Positions 52,936 to 61,938 are shown, counted from the stretch's first letter. The stretch: 64,000 bases of DNA from Sphingomonas carotinifaciens (GCF_009789535.1 NZ_WSUT01000005.1:3176001-3240000); one strand, 5' to 3'. Numbers and translations are program-made. Notes: generated by a model from the sequence alone, not told the origin.

Positions 52936-53364
52936 TCAGAAATCGTTGCGATACTGCTCGTTGCCGATGAAGCCGAGCTTCGTCACCGCCGACCGCTTGA
53001 TCACCGCGAGCGTGCGGTCCACCGCTTCATACTTCGCGTTGGGCGCGGGCTGGAAGTGGAGTTCCGGCTCGGGATTGATCGCAGCCGACTGGTCGAGATA
53101 CTGGCGCAACGTCACTTCATCGACCTGCGACCCGTTCCAGGTGACGACACCCGCCTCATCGATACCCACCTTGTTCTTCTGCGGGTCGACGGGGTTCTGC
53201 GGCGCGTTCTTCGAGTTGACCGGAAGGTCGACCTTCACCGCGTGCGTCTGGATCGGGATGGTGATGATGAACATGATGAGGAGAACGAGCATGACGTCGA
53301 TCAACGGCGTCGTGTTCATTTCCATCATCGGCTCGCCGTCGTCAGATCCGGCGCTCATTGCCAT
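52936..53364 (-). CDS. exbD: Biopolymer transport protein ExbD (second copy)
   Basis: A 142-residue TonB-motor subunit with one N-terminal helix carrying the essential aspartate: MNTTPLIDVMLVLLIMFIIT. The periplasmic part contains KYEAVDRTLAVIKRSAVTKL. ExbD transmits proton-motive force with ExbB to TonB. It follows the first exbD by 26 bases and precedes a terminator. Two unequal ExbDs after ExbB is a known layout in sphingomonads and xanthomonads. Confidence 0.93.
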   Translation of the reverse strand: MAMSAGSDDGEPMMEMNTTPLIDVMLVLLIMFIITIPIQTHAVKVDLPVNSKNAPQNPVDPQKNKVGIDEAGVVTWNGSQVDEVTLRQYLDQSAAINPEPELHFQPAPNAKYEAVDRTLAVIKRSAVTKLGFIGNEQYRNDF

Positions 53365-53390
53365 GGCAAGCTACTCCTTCAGGCCGCGTG

Positions 53391-53864
53391 TCAGGCGCGC
53401 GGGTTTTGGCCGGGGGCCGGCTCGGAGATGAAGCCGACGCGGGCGAAACCGGCCTGCTGCATCGTGTAGATGGTGCCGCCGATGCACCGGTAGGGCGTAT
53501 TCACGTCCCCGCGGATATGCGCTTCGGGCAGCTGATCCGGCGTGATGTTCGGGCCAAGCCGATCCACCTCGGCCTGGAGCTTGGTGACGGCACGTTCGCG
53601 CAGTTCGTTGGAATTGACCCGGGTCAGGTTCCAATAGACCGCGCACTGGCCGTTCTCGGACGTGACGGAAAGCGACACGTTTTCCGGCTTGGTCGTGGTC
53701 GGGTCGAACCGCACATCGGGCAGCTTGAGCGGCACCGACTGGATCACAACGGGAACCGCGATCAGGAAGATGATGAGAAGCACCAGCATGACGTCCACGA
53801 GGGGCGTCGTGTTGATCTCCGACATCGGTTTCTCGGAGGAGTCCCCTCCAACGCTCATCGCCAT
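53391..53864 (-). CDS. exbD: Biopolymer transport protein ExbD (first copy)
   Basis: A 157-residue ExbD paralogue. The proton-path helix is INTTPLVDVMLVLLIIFLIA with the conserved Asp. Compared with the second copy it has extra periplasmic sequence and two cysteines (NGQCAVYW and TPYRCIGG) that could form a disulfide, a feature absent from the neighbouring paralogue. Expressed with exbB upstream; its exact role relative to the other ExbD is unknown. Confidence 0.92.
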   Translation of the reverse strand: MAMSVGGDSSEKPMSEINTTPLVDVMLVLLIIFLIAVPVVIQSVPLKLPDVRFDPTTTKPENVSLSVTSENGQCAVYWNLTRVNSNELRERAVTKLQAEVDRLGPNITPDQLPEAHIRGDVNTPYRCIGGTIYTMQQAGFARVGFISEPAPGQNPRA

Positions 53865-53982
53865 GTGCGAGCTATCCTATCCATCATTCTGTCGCCGGTG
53901 TGATTACACCGGCCCGACCGAGGGTTCATACCCGCGGCCGGGTTGCAGGGCCGCCACCACGGCGACCCTGCCCCTGCTTGGT

Positions 53983-54786
53983 TCAGGCGCGCGTCTGAAC
54001 ACCACCGGCCTGGCCGGCGGTCGTCGTGGCGGGGGTCGCCTTCACGGTTGCGGGCTTGCCGGCGGCAGCCGAACCGGTCGTCGGGCGAACCGCACCGTTC
54101 GAAGCCAGGAAGCCGAGCACGTCGTTCGAGAAGGCCGACAGGTCTTCCGCGATGCCCTTGTTGCGACGCTGCAGCCAGTTGTAGGCGAGCACGGCCGGAA
54201 CCGCGACGACCAGGCCGAGTGCGGTCATGATGAGCGCCTCGCCGACCGGACCGGCGACCGCGTCGATCGATGCCTGGCCCGACGAACCGATCTTGATCAG
54301 TGCGCGGTAGATGCCGATCACGGTGCCGAACAGACCGATGAACGGTGCGGTGGCGCCCACGGTCGCGAGGAAGGCGAGACCGCCACCCAGCTTCGAGTTG
54401 ATCGCCGCTTCCGAACGCGCCAGCGAGCCGTGCAGCCAGTCATGCGCCTCGACCGGATCGGTCAGCTTCGAGTGCTGGTCCTGAGCCGCCAGACCGTCGT
54501 CGACGATCTGCTTGTAGGCCGAGTTCTTCTCGAGCTTGGCCGAACCCTCGCGCAGCGAGTTCGAGCTCCAGAAGCCCTGACGGACGCGCTTCGCCTGGTT
54601 GATGATTTTCTGCTGCTCGAACAGCTTCGAGAACAGGATGTAGAAGGACACGACCGACATGAGCACGAGGATCGTGAACACCGACTGCGAGATCAGGCCG
54701 CCTTCGCGAAGCGCAGCGCCGAGGCCGTAAGGGTTTGCCTCGGCTCCGGCCGCAGCGCCGCCCGCGGCGAGGATGGTGGTGAGCAT
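53983..54786 (-). CDS. exbB: TonB-system proton channel ExbB
   Basis: A 267-residue MotA/TolQ/ExbB protein. Three membrane helices (~33-57, ~135-160, ~175-200) include the family LGGGLAFLATVGATAPFIGL, FGTVIGIYRAL and GEALIMTALGLVVAVPAVLA. The C-terminal ~40 residues are an Ala/Thr-rich tail (KATPATTTAGQAGG) not needed for the fold. The gene lies 50 bases after tonB. Confidence 0.94.
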   Translation of the reverse strand: MLTTILAAGGAAAGAEANPYGLGAALREGGLISQSVFTILVLMSVVSFYILFSKLFEQQKIINQAKRVRQGFWSSNSLREGSAKLEKNSAYKQIVDDGLAAQDQHSKLTDPVEAHDWLHGSLARSEAAINSKLGGGLAFLATVGATAPFIGLFGTVIGIYRALIKIGSSGQASIDAVAGPVGEALIMTALGLVVAVPAVLAYNWLQRRNKGIAEDLSAFSNDVLGFLASNGAVRPTTGSAAAGKPATVKATPATTTAGQAGGVQTRA

Positions 54787-54836
54787 GATTGGTTAGGTCC
54801 TCTGACTAAATCGTAAAAACGGGATGGTGCTGAACG

Positions 54837-55517
54837 TCACTCTTGCGGCAGGCGCCACGTCACGCGTCGCGACGAGCTCGACCGGATCGGATTGCCCGAC
54901 TGATCCATGGCGGGGCTGTAGCGACCGCGGCGCGTGATCGCGCGGCATGCCGCGTCGTCCAGCGCTCTGGATCCGCTCGACTGGGTCACCACGCAGTTCT
55001 CCACACGGCCTTGCGTGTTGATGTCCCACTTGATGGCGGTCGTGCCCTCTTCCTGTGCGCGGATCGAGCTCGGCGGATAGTCGTCCGTCGAGATCCACTG
55101 CGCGGGATCACCCTTTGCACCCGCAGCCTTGCTGACCACCGGAGCCGCAGGCGGCGCAGGCGGGGCGGGCGGAGCAGGCGGAGCGGGCGGCGCCGTCGGC
55201 TGGCTCAGCGGGATGATGCTCGTCGTCGAGATCGACGGTGCCGGAACCGGCACGTTGACGATCGGCGGCGGCGTCACCACCGTGGTCGGCGGCGGCGGCA
55301 GGTTCGGCTGATCCGGCGGCGGGGGGGGCGGCTCGTCCGGCGGCGGCGGGGGCGGTGGCTCCTCGACGTCGAACGTATTCAGCTTTTCGGCAGCCTTCTT
55401 CACGAAATTGGTCGCAAGACCAGTGACGAGGGCATAGCCCAGGACGGCGTGGATCAGCACCACGATTACGATGGCGCCGATTTTGCCCCCAGACATCTTC
55501 TGGTCAGTATAGGCCAT
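54837..55517 (-). CDS. tonB: Energy-transducing protein TonB
   Basis: A 226-residue protein: N-terminal anchor (KIGAIVIVVLIHAVLGYALV, with the conserved His), a rigid proline-rich spacer (EEPPPPPPPDEPPPPPPD and a PPAP tandem), then the TonB C-terminal domain (YPPSSIRAQEEGTTAIKWDI, GRVENCVVTQSSGSRALDDA). It spans the periplasm to energise TonB-dependent receptors such as those at both ends of the left third of this window. GAGGAGTG lies upstream of the ATG. Confidence 0.95.
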   Translation of the reverse strand: MAYTDQKMSGGKIGAIVIVVLIHAVLGYALVTGLATNFVKKAAEKLNTFDVEEPPPPPPPDEPPPPPPDQPNLPPPPTTVVTPPPIVNVPVPAPSISTTSIIPLSQPTAPPAPPAPPAPPAPPAAPVVSKAAGAKGDPAQWISTDDYPPSSIRAQEEGTTAIKWDINTQGRVENCVVTQSSGSRALDDAACRAITRRGRYSPAMDQSGNPIRSSSSRRVTWRLPQE

Positions 55518-55719
55518 TCAGCAACGACACTCCTCAATCTGCCAGTTTCGCTTCGCCGTGGTCGGGAATGCGGAAACTCCTGCCAAGGCGCATAGCATGC
55601 ACGGCAGAGCCTCAACCCTATCGCGACCCATGCCGTGGTGCAAACGCTTTGTCAGACGTAATAATCCTACAATCCAGCCGTGACGGAATTATTTCTGTAT
55701 CGTTAATCCGCAACCGCCT

Positions 55720-56619
55720 ATGTGCAAGCGCATGATGCGCTGTAGCTCTTCTTTTTTCGTCGCCGCCACCGCGATGCCCGCCTTGGCGCTCGCATTCGCC
55801 GCGATCGGCACGCAGCCCGCCGTTGCCGCGAATCAGGCCGCCGCCATTGCACCGGCCGGCCCCGGCTATGCCGATCTGGCCGATCTGGTCCTGTCGGCAC
55901 CGGTGATCGTCGACGCGACCATCCGTTCGGCGACCAGGATCAAGGGCGCGGAAGCCGCCTCGGTCCCACCAGGACAGCAACGCTTCTATATCGAGGCGGA
56001 CGTAACGGCGCTGGTACGCGGTGCCGGCGGGGTGCCGCCGCGGGTCGGTTACCTGCTGGATGTCGGGCTGGACGCACGCGGTCGCGCGCCCAAGCTGAAG
56101 AAGATGCGCGTACTGCTGTTCGCGCGGCGCGTGCCCTCCGCACCCGATCAGTTGCAGCTGGTCGCACCGGACGCGCAACTGCCCTGGTCCGCGGATCTCG
56201 ATGCGCGCACCCGCGCCATTACCCGCGATGCCCTGGCGCAGGCGGCGCCGCCGGTCATCACCGGCGTCGGCAATGCCTTCCATGTCCCCGGGTCGCTGCC
56301 GGGGGAGGGCGAGACGCAGATCTTCCTCACGACCTCGGACAATCGGCCGGTGTCGCTGTCGGTGCTTCGCCGGCCGGGCGAACAGCCGCGTTGGGCGGTG
56401 GCGCTCAGCGAGATCGTGGACGAGGCCGCCGGCCCGCCGCAGCGCGACACGCTGCTCTGGTACCGCCTTGCCTGCGCGCTGCCCGACACGCTGCCCGATG
56501 CCAGCACGGATCAGCTGCAGGGCAGCGATGCCGAGATCGCGCGCGAGGATTATCGCTTCGTCTTGGCGGCGCTTGGCCCTTGCGGGCGTGCGCGTCAGGT
56601 GCCGACCGCCAATACCTGA
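55720..56619 (+). CDS. Secreted protein of unknown function
   Basis: About 299 residues with a signal peptide (SSSFFVAATAMPALALAFAA, cleaved after AVAAN-like sequence). The mature part has YADLADLVLSAPVIVDATIR, RFYIEADVTALVRGAGGVPP and QIFLTTSDNRPVSLSVLRRP segments, beta-rich, with no catalytic motif I can name. Two conserved-looking Cys lie near the C-terminus (LACALPD, LGPCGRA). ATGs at 55720 and 55732 both open the signal. The 3' end overlaps an opposing small gene. Confidence 0.75.
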   Translation: MCKRMMRCSSSFFVAATAMPALALAFAAIGTQPAVAANQAAAIAPAGPGYADLADLVLSAPVIVDATIRSATRIKGAEAASVPPGQQRFYIEADVTALVRGAGGVPPRVGYLLDVGLDARGRAPKLKKMRVLLFARRVPSAPDQLQLVAPDAQLPWSADLDARTRAITRDALAQAAPPVITGVGNAFHVPGSLPGEGETQIFLTTSDNRPVSLSVLRRPGEQPRWAVALSEIVDEAAGPPQRDTLLWYRLACALPDTLPDASTDQLQGSDAEIAREDYRFVLAALGPCGRARQVPTANT

Positions 56620-56870
56620 CCCGTGGTGGACGGGGCGGCGTCGAGAAACGCCACCGCGGCCTCCACCGCGGCGGCCCCCGCCCCCTCGCCCACCACAACC
56701 GCGTTGATCCGGTCCGGCGCGCGTTCGACCGCCAGCGGCCCGATCGCCGCCAGCGCAAGCGCCTGCGCCAGATCGTCGCGACCGGACTGGATCACCAGCA
56801 CCACCGATTCGCCGCGCGTGCCGCGGACCAGGCCGGCGACATCGTCACCGGGATGGGCATCGACCCGCAC
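56595..56870 (-). CDS. Short SDR-like (Rossmann-type) remnant or mini-protein
   Basis: About 91 residues from a GTG at 56870, five bases after the folB stop. ERAPDRINAVVVGEG followed by AVAFLDAAPSTTGQVLAVG resembles the C-terminal half of short-chain dehydrogenases (R-x-N-A-V-x-P-G, A-x-F-L, T-G-Q-x-L-x-V-D-G), but the N-terminal NAD motif and the Y-x-x-x-K active site are missing. It may be a decayed pteridine-reductase-like gene or a small structural protein. A 107-residue version overlapping folB is also possible. It overlaps the convergent gene by 25 bases. Confidence 0.5.
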   Translation of the reverse strand: MRVDAHPGDDVAGLVRGTRGESVVLVIQSGRDDLAQALALAAIGPLAVERAPDRINAVVVGEGAGAAAVEAAVAFLDAAPSTTGQVLAVGT

Positions 56871-56874
56871 CGGT

Positions 56875-57246
56875 TCAGCGCCGATGGCGGACCAGCGTGA
56901 TGCCGATCGCCTCGCCATCCTCGGCGATCGCCAGCTTCACGATCTTCACCTGCACCCGCCGCACCCGCGCATCCTGCAGGAACAGCGTTTCGCAGATATG
57001 GTCGGCCACCCCCTCGATCAGGGTGAAATGCACGCCCGCCGGCAACGCCGTGGTCGCGGCGTGTTTCAGGTCGAGATAGTTTTTCGACGCGCCCAGCGGC
57101 GTATCGGGCGCGAACCGGGCGGGACATTCCAGGTCCACCGTCAACGAGATGCGCAGCGGTTGCGGCAGATGCGTCTCTTCCGAATAGATGCCGGTCAGCA
57201 CCTGGACTTCGAGATCGTGAACTTCGAGCTGAAGGCTGTCTTCCAT
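56875..57246 (-). CDS. folB: Dihydroneopterin aldolase
   Basis: A 123-residue enzyme that cleaves dihydroneopterin to 6-hydroxymethyl-dihydropterin in folate synthesis. LQLEVHDLEVQVLTGIYSEE opens the fold, YLDLKHAATTAL and HFTLIEGVADHICETLF supply the active-site Glu region, and VKIVKLAIAEDGEAIGIT contains the conserved catalytic Lys. Divergent from the GNAT gene; no other fol gene is adjacent. Confidence 0.92.
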   Translation of the reverse strand: MEDSLQLEVHDLEVQVLTGIYSEETHLPQPLRISLTVDLECPARFAPDTPLGASKNYLDLKHAATTALPAGVHFTLIEGVADHICETLFLQDARVRRVQVKIVKLAIAEDGEAIGITLVRHRR

Positions 57247-57362
57247 GGGCAGCGGCCTCTACTCGCTTGGCCCCCAAAGGCAATGCCGCTTGCGTTCGCC
57301 GCCCGCCGCGGTAAGGCGCGCGCGTTTCGTGGCCTTCCGGCCCGGCCAGGAATTTTGCGCCC

Positions 57363-57887
57363 GTGACGACCTCCCCGATAGCGATCGCCCCGCTCGATCC
57401 CGCCGACGCCGCCGACGTGGAGGCGTTGCTCGACCGCGCGTTCGGAGCCGGCCGCCACACCCGTACCGCCTACAAGGTCCGCGGCGACGCGCAGGCGATC
57501 CCCGAACTCGGCTTCGCGGCCCGGGAAGATCGCACGCTGATCGGCTCGATCCAGTGCTGGCCGATCGCGCTCGCCCGCGACGACGGCACCGCGCATCCGC
57601 TCGTCATGGTCGGCCCGGTCGCGGTTTCGCCCGATCGTCAGCGCGACGGCATCGGTCGCCGCCTCGTCGCCCGTGCGCTGGCGGCCGCCGCCGAACACGG
57701 CCTCGACGGCGCCCTGATGCTGATCGGCGACCCGGAATATTATGGCCGCTTCTTCGGCTTTTCCGCCGAGCATACCACTGGCTGGCGCCTGCCCGGCCCG
57801 GTCGAGCGGCACCGCCTGCTCGCCCGCGGTGGCGACGTACCGGATGCCCCCGGCCTGCTCGGGCCCCGCCACCGCGCGCCCGCCTGA
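57363..57887 (+). CDS. GNAT-family N-acetyltransferase
   Basis: A 174-residue YhbS-like acetyltransferase. The acetyl-CoA-binding motif A reads GPVAVSPDRQRDGIGRRLVA, preceded by strand PLVMVGPVAV; YYGRFFGFSAEHTTGWRLPG is typical of this subgroup (predicted small-molecule or peptide acceptor). The start is a GTG at 57363. It stands 40 bases before the DUF1285 gene and may lead that operon. Confidence 0.88.
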   Translation: MTTSPIAIAPLDPADAADVEALLDRAFGAGRHTRTAYKVRGDAQAIPELGFAAREDRTLIGSIQCWPIALARDDGTAHPLVMVGPVAVSPDRQRDGIGRRLVARALAAAAEHGLDGALMLIGDPEYYGRFFGFSAEHTTGWRLPGPVERHRLLARGGDVPDAPGLLGPRHRAPA

Positions 57888-57927
57888 ACCTTTACGCCGC
57901 TCGCCCGCGCGCCTACCTCGCACGGCG

Positions 57928-58494
57928 ATGCCCATGGATCTTCCCCCCGATATCGCCACGATGAGCCTGGCCGAGATCGCCCGCGCCGTCGACGAGGCGC
58001 GCCTGCCGCCGGTCGACAGCTGGACGCCCGCGCATTGTGGCGACAGCGAGATGCGGATCGCGCGCGATGGCACCTGGTATCACCAGAACAGCCCGATCGG
58101 TCGCCCGGCCATGGTCCGCCTGTTCTCCACCATCCTGCGCCGCGAGGCGGATGGGTCCCATGTTCTCGTCACGCCGGTCGAAAAGCTCGACATCGCGGTG
58201 GAGGATGCGCCCTTCGTCGCGGTGGCGATGCAGGCGGAAGGGCAAGGCCGCACCGCGCGCCTGGCTTTCCAGCTCAACACCGGCGACCTCGTCACCGCCG
58301 GCCCCGACCATGCGCTGCGCTTCGCACCGGGCGAGGATGGCCCCCGCCCCTATCTTCACGTCCGCCGCGGGCTGGAGGCGCTGGTGGCGCGGCCGGTTTA
58401 TTACGAACTGGTCGAGCGTGCGCTTGCCGGCGACGATGCGGTGCCCGGCCTGTGGAGCAACGACGCCTTTTTCCCGCTGGAGCCTGCGGCATGA
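57928..58494 (+). CDS. DUF1285 protein
   Basis: A 188-residue protein with the DUF1285 look: DGTWYHQNSPIGRPAMVRLF, VTPVEKLDIAVEDAPFVAVA, ARLAFQLNTGDLVTAGPDHA and RPYLHVRRGLEALVARPVYY. Members often lie next to Nudix and cca genes in alphaproteobacteria, but the biochemical role is not known to me. ATGs at 57928 and 57934 are both possible. Its stop overlaps the Nudix ATG (ATGA). Confidence 0.85.
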   Translation: MPMDLPPDIATMSLAEIARAVDEARLPPVDSWTPAHCGDSEMRIARDGTWYHQNSPIGRPAMVRLFSTILRREADGSHVLVTPVEKLDIAVEDAPFVAVAMQAEGQGRTARLAFQLNTGDLVTAGPDHALRFAPGEDGPRPYLHVRRGLEALVARPVYYELVERALAGDDAVPGLWSNDAFFPLEPAA

Positions 58495-59105
58495 CGCTGG
58501 CCTGGCGGCTTGCCGCCGCGATGGCCGAGACGCCGGTGGTCGACCTGCTCGCCGGCGACATGGCGGATGACATCGTCGATCCGTCGTCGCTGACCGATGC
58601 CGGCGTCCTTGTCGCGATCACCGACCGCGCCGCCCCCGGCGTGATCCTGACCCAGCGGACCGAAACCCTGCGCCGTCATGCCGGCCAGATCGCCTTTCCC
58701 GGCGGCCGCGCCGATGCGGAGGATGCCGACATCGTCGCCACCGCGCTGCGCGAGGCGGAGGAGGAGATTGCCCTGCCCCCCGCTGCGGTGACCGTGGTCG
58801 GCATCGCCGATCGCTATCGCACCGTCACCGGCTATGCGGTCACCCCCGTCATCGGCATCGTCCCGCCGGACCTGCCCCTCGTGCCGGCCGAGGCCGAGGT
58901 GGCCAGCGTGTTCGAGGTCCCCCTCGCCTTTCTGCTCGACCCCGCCAACCATGTGCGTGCCAGCGCCCATTGGCGCGGGCAGGATCGCCATTTCTTCGAG
59001 ATCATGTGGAACGACCGTCGCATCTGGGGCGCCACCGCGGCGATGATCGTCAACCTGTCGCGGCGCCTCGCCGCTACGCCGGCCTGGGTGCGCCCGGCGG
59101 CATGA
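58491..59105 (+). CDS. Nudix hydrolase, CoA pyrophosphatase type
   Basis: A 204-residue Nudix protein. The box runs GGRADAEDADIVATALREAE followed by EEI, and the preceding RRHAGQIAFPGGR is the NuCoA signature of YeaB-like coenzyme A diphosphatases, which split CoA to phosphopantetheine and 3',5'-ADP. IWGATAAMIVNLSRRL is also typical. Four-base overlaps on both sides place it in a coupled unit with DUF1285 and cca. Confidence 0.9.
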   Translation: MTLAWRLAAAMAETPVVDLLAGDMADDIVDPSSLTDAGVLVAITDRAAPGVILTQRTETLRRHAGQIAFPGGRADAEDADIVATALREAEEEIALPPAAVTVVGIADRYRTVTGYAVTPVIGIVPPDLPLVPAEAEVASVFEVPLAFLLDPANHVRASAHWRGQDRHFFEIMWNDRRIWGATAAMIVNLSRRLAATPAWVRPAA

Positions 59106-60325
59106 CGACCCTTCTCTCCACCGCGTCGTGGCAGACGCATGACGGACTGTCGGCGCTCGCTGCCGCGCTTGCCGCCGTACCGGGCAACCCCCGCATCGTC
59201 GGCGGGGCGGTGCGCGACACGCTGCTGGGCATCGCGGTCGCCGATATCGATCTCGCCACGCCCCTGCCGCCGGAGGCGGTGATGGAGCGCGTCGCGGCGG
59301 CCGGATTCAAGGCGGTGCCGACCGGCATCGCACACGGCACGATCACTGCGGTCCTGCCCGGCGGCCCGGTCGAGGTGACGACGCTGCGCCGCGACGTCAC
59401 CACCGATGGCCGGCATGCCGTTGTCGCCTTTACCGACGATTGGCGCGAGGATGCCGGTCGCCGCGATTTCACGATGAACGCGCTGTATGCCGATCCGGTA
59501 ACCGGCGAATTGTACGACTATTTCGACGGGCTGACCGATCTTCATGCCGGCCGCGTCCGCTTCATCGGCGATCCGCGGCAACGCATCGCCGAGGATCACC
59601 TGCGCATCCTGCGCTTCTTCCGCTTCCACGCGCGTTTCGGGGATGCGATCGACGATGCCGGCCTGGAGGCGTGCACGCAGCGCGCCAACGACCTGATGGC
59701 GCTGTCGCGCGAACGGATCGCGAGCGAACTGCTGAAGCTGCTGGTCACCGCCGGCGCGGTCCCGGTCCTCGGCCTGATGGTCGATCGCGGCATCCTGCGG
59801 GCGGTGCTGCCGGAAATCGACAGCGACGGCGTCGCCCGTCTGGCGCTGCTCGCCGGGCGGGAGGCGGAGGCGGGTATGGCAGCCGATGCCGTTCGCCGGC
59901 TGGCCGCACTGGTGCCGGCCGCATCCGCCGAAAGCGTGGGCGCGCGGCTGAAGCTGTCCAACACCGATCGCAAGCGGCTGGTCGCCGCCACCCAGGGTCC
60001 CGGCGAGGAAGGCGCCCGCGCGCTCGCCTATCGCCACGGCCCCACGCTCGCCATCGATCGCCTGTTGCTGTCCGGGGCCGACCCGGCGGCACTGGCCGGC
60101 TGGACCCCGCCGACGCTGCCGATCGGCGGCGGTGCGCTGGTCGAACGGGGTTTGCGCAAAGGGCCGCAGGTCGCCGCCGTGTTGCGCGCGATCGAGACGC
60201 AGTGGATCGCGGAAGGCTTCCCTCCTGCCCCCCGCGTGCTCGAACTCGCCGACGATGCGGTGGCTCAGGCGTTGCGCTCGGCCAGCATCGACCAGGCGGC
60301 CGCCGCATCCAGCGGCCGGGCATAG
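59102..60325 (+). CDS. cca: CCA tRNA nucleotidyltransferase / poly(A) polymerase family
   Basis: A 407-residue class II nucleotidyltransferase that adds or repairs 3' CCA on tRNA. The active site is GGAVRD (34-39) with DIDLAT (Asp48, Asp50). RRDFTMNALYADP, YDYFDGLTDLHAGRVRFIGD and EDHLRILRFFRFHARFG are the conserved neck motifs. The C-terminal part is less conserved. Both tRNAs in this window encode CCA, so a repair role is expected. The last 61 bases overlap an opposing gene. Confidence 0.94.
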   Translation: MTTLLSTASWQTHDGLSALAAALAAVPGNPRIVGGAVRDTLLGIAVADIDLATPLPPEAVMERVAAAGFKAVPTGIAHGTITAVLPGGPVEVTTLRRDVTTDGRHAVVAFTDDWREDAGRRDFTMNALYADPVTGELYDYFDGLTDLHAGRVRFIGDPRQRIAEDHLRILRFFRFHARFGDAIDDAGLEACTQRANDLMALSRERIASELLKLLVTAGAVPVLGLMVDRGILRAVLPEIDSDGVARLALLAGREAEAGMAADAVRRLAALVPAASAESVGARLKLSNTDRKRLVAATQGPGEEGARALAYRHGPTLAIDRLLLSGADPAALAGWTPPTLPIGGGALVERGLRKGPQVAAVLRAIETQWIAEGFPPAPRVLELADDAVAQALRSASIDQAAAASSGRA

Positions 60326-61938
60326 ACATAACCCTGCCCGTAGTTGCAGCCGAGCGCCCCCAGCGTCTGGCCCAGCTCGATCGTCTCGACCCCTTCGGCG
60401 GTGGTCCGCATCCCCAGCGCCTGAGCCAGGCCCAGGATCGCGCGCACGATCGCGAGCTTGTCGCGATCGGCGAGCATGCCGGTCACGAAGCTGCGGTCGA
60501 TCTTCAGAATGTCGATAGGCAGCTTCTGCAGATAGGCCAGATTCGAATAGCCGGTGCCGAAATCGTCGAGCGCCAGCGTCGCCCCCAGTCCCTTCAGCGC
60601 CAGCATGGTGTCCGCGATCCGGTCCGGGTCGCTCACCATCACGCTTTCGGTCAATTCCAGCGTGAAGCGGTCGCCGGTCAGCCCGGCGGCGGTCAGCGTC
60701 CGCTCGATCACGTCCACCACGGTATCGCGCTGCAACTGGATCGCGGACAGGTTCACCGCCATGCGCACGCCGCTATTGCCGCCCGCGGCTCTGTCCCACC
60801 CCGCCAGCGTCGACGCCGCTTCCTCGATCGCCCAGCGGCCGAGCGGCACGATCAGGCCGGATTCCTCCGCCACGGGGATGAACTCGGTCGGTGAAATTTC
60901 GCGCCCGTCCTGCGTCCGCCACCGCGCCAGCGCCTCGAACTTGGTGATCCGCCCCGATGCCAGGTCGCAGATCGGCTGATAATGCAGCCGCAGGCGCTTT
61001 TCCTCCACCGCGTGGCGCAGCTCGGTTTCCATCGCGAATTGCGCACGCGCGATGGTGAACGCCGCCGGCTGATAGACTTCGGACCGGCCGCTCTCCTTGG
61101 CCCGCTTCACCGCGAACTGCGCGTGGCGGATCATCTCCTCGGCGTCATCATCCCCTTCGAAGCCATAGGCGATGCCCACCGCCCCCTCGACGCTGATCTC
61201 GTAATCGGTCAGGCGAAACGGCGCGGCGAATGCACGCTGGATGCGCTCGGCCAGGATCTGCGCTTCCTCAGCATGGTCGTCGATCGCCATCAAAATGCCG
61301 AACTCGTCGCCGCCGATCCGCCCCAGCGTATCGCGCCCGCGCAGCGCCCCCTTGAGCCGGCGCGCCACCGTGATCAGCAGCTCGTCGCCGACCAGCGATC
61401 CCATGCACGCATTCAACTGCCCGAATCGGTGCAGATCGACCACCAGCACCGCGTGATGCCGCCTGCCCGTCATCGCCTGTTCGATCAGGTCACCGAATCC
61501 TTCGCGATTGGGCAATCCGGTCAGCGCGTCGGTCTTCATCTCGCGGCGCAGGGAGCGCTCGCTCAGATGCTGTGCGGTCTGGTCGACCAGCATCACGATG
61601 CATTCGTCGCGCACCATCGGGCTCGATCGCGACAGCGTCACCTGGAAGAAGCGGCAATCGATCGCCTCGCCATGCGCATGCGCAAAGGCGCTTTGCCGCT
61701 CGCCCGACGCCAGAAACGCCTCGATCCGCTCGCCCAGCGCGGTCAGCAGCCGTGCCCGCCCGTTCACCACGCCGAACCCGGCGCGCCGGAACGCGATGTT
61801 GGTCGCAGAGGCGATGACCGCCCCGTTGCCGAGCCCGACGATCGCGGCCGGGATCGACATCATGTCGATCATCCGCGCCGCGACGGAGGCGTCCAGCCCC
61901 AGCGGATAGTCGGTCGGATCGAGTGCAGCGGTAGCCAT
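60265..61938 (-). CDS. GGDEF-EAL c-di-GMP signalling protein
   Basis: A 557-residue apparently soluble protein. A PAS-like N-terminal region (~20-125) precedes the GGDEF domain (209-213), with the inhibitory RxxD site present (RGRD, 200-203), and the EAL domain (EALARW from 335, DDFGTGYSNLAYL, ILKIDRSFV, AEGVET). Both catalytic signatures look intact, so net activity cannot be predicted. Its 3' end overlaps cca by 61 bases, tail to tail. An isolated gene 107 bases after parC on the same strand. Confidence 0.92.
   Translation of the reverse strand: MATAALDPTDYPLGLDASVAARMIDMMSIPAAIVGLGNGAVIASATNIAFRRAGFGVVNGRARLLTALGERIEAFLASGERQSAFAHAHGEAIDCRFFQVTLSRSSPMVRDECIVMLVDQTAQHLSERSLRREMKTDALTGLPNREGFGDLIEQAMTGRRHHAVLVVDLHRFGQLNACMGSLVGDELLITVARRLKGALRGRDTLGRIGGDEFGILMAIDDHAEEAQILAERIQRAFAAPFRLTDYEISVEGAVGIAYGFEGDDDAEEMIRHAQFAVKRAKESGRSEVYQPAAFTIARAQFAMETELRHAVEEKRLRLHYQPICDLASGRITKFEALARWRTQDGREISPTEFIPVAEESGLIVPLGRWAIEEAASTLAGWDRAAGGNSGVRMAVNLSAIQLQRDTVVDVIERTLTAAGLTGDRFTLELTESVMVSDPDRIADTMLALKGLGATLALDDFGTGYSNLAYLQKLPIDILKIDRSFVTGMLADRDKLAIVRAILGLAQALGMRTTAEGVETIELGQTLGALGCNYGQGYVYARPLDAAAAWSMLAERNA

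Noticed and set aside
55150..55395. Short tandem repeats in the tonB proline-rich region considered as a repeat locus
   Set aside because: They simply encode the Pro/Ala spacer of TonB.
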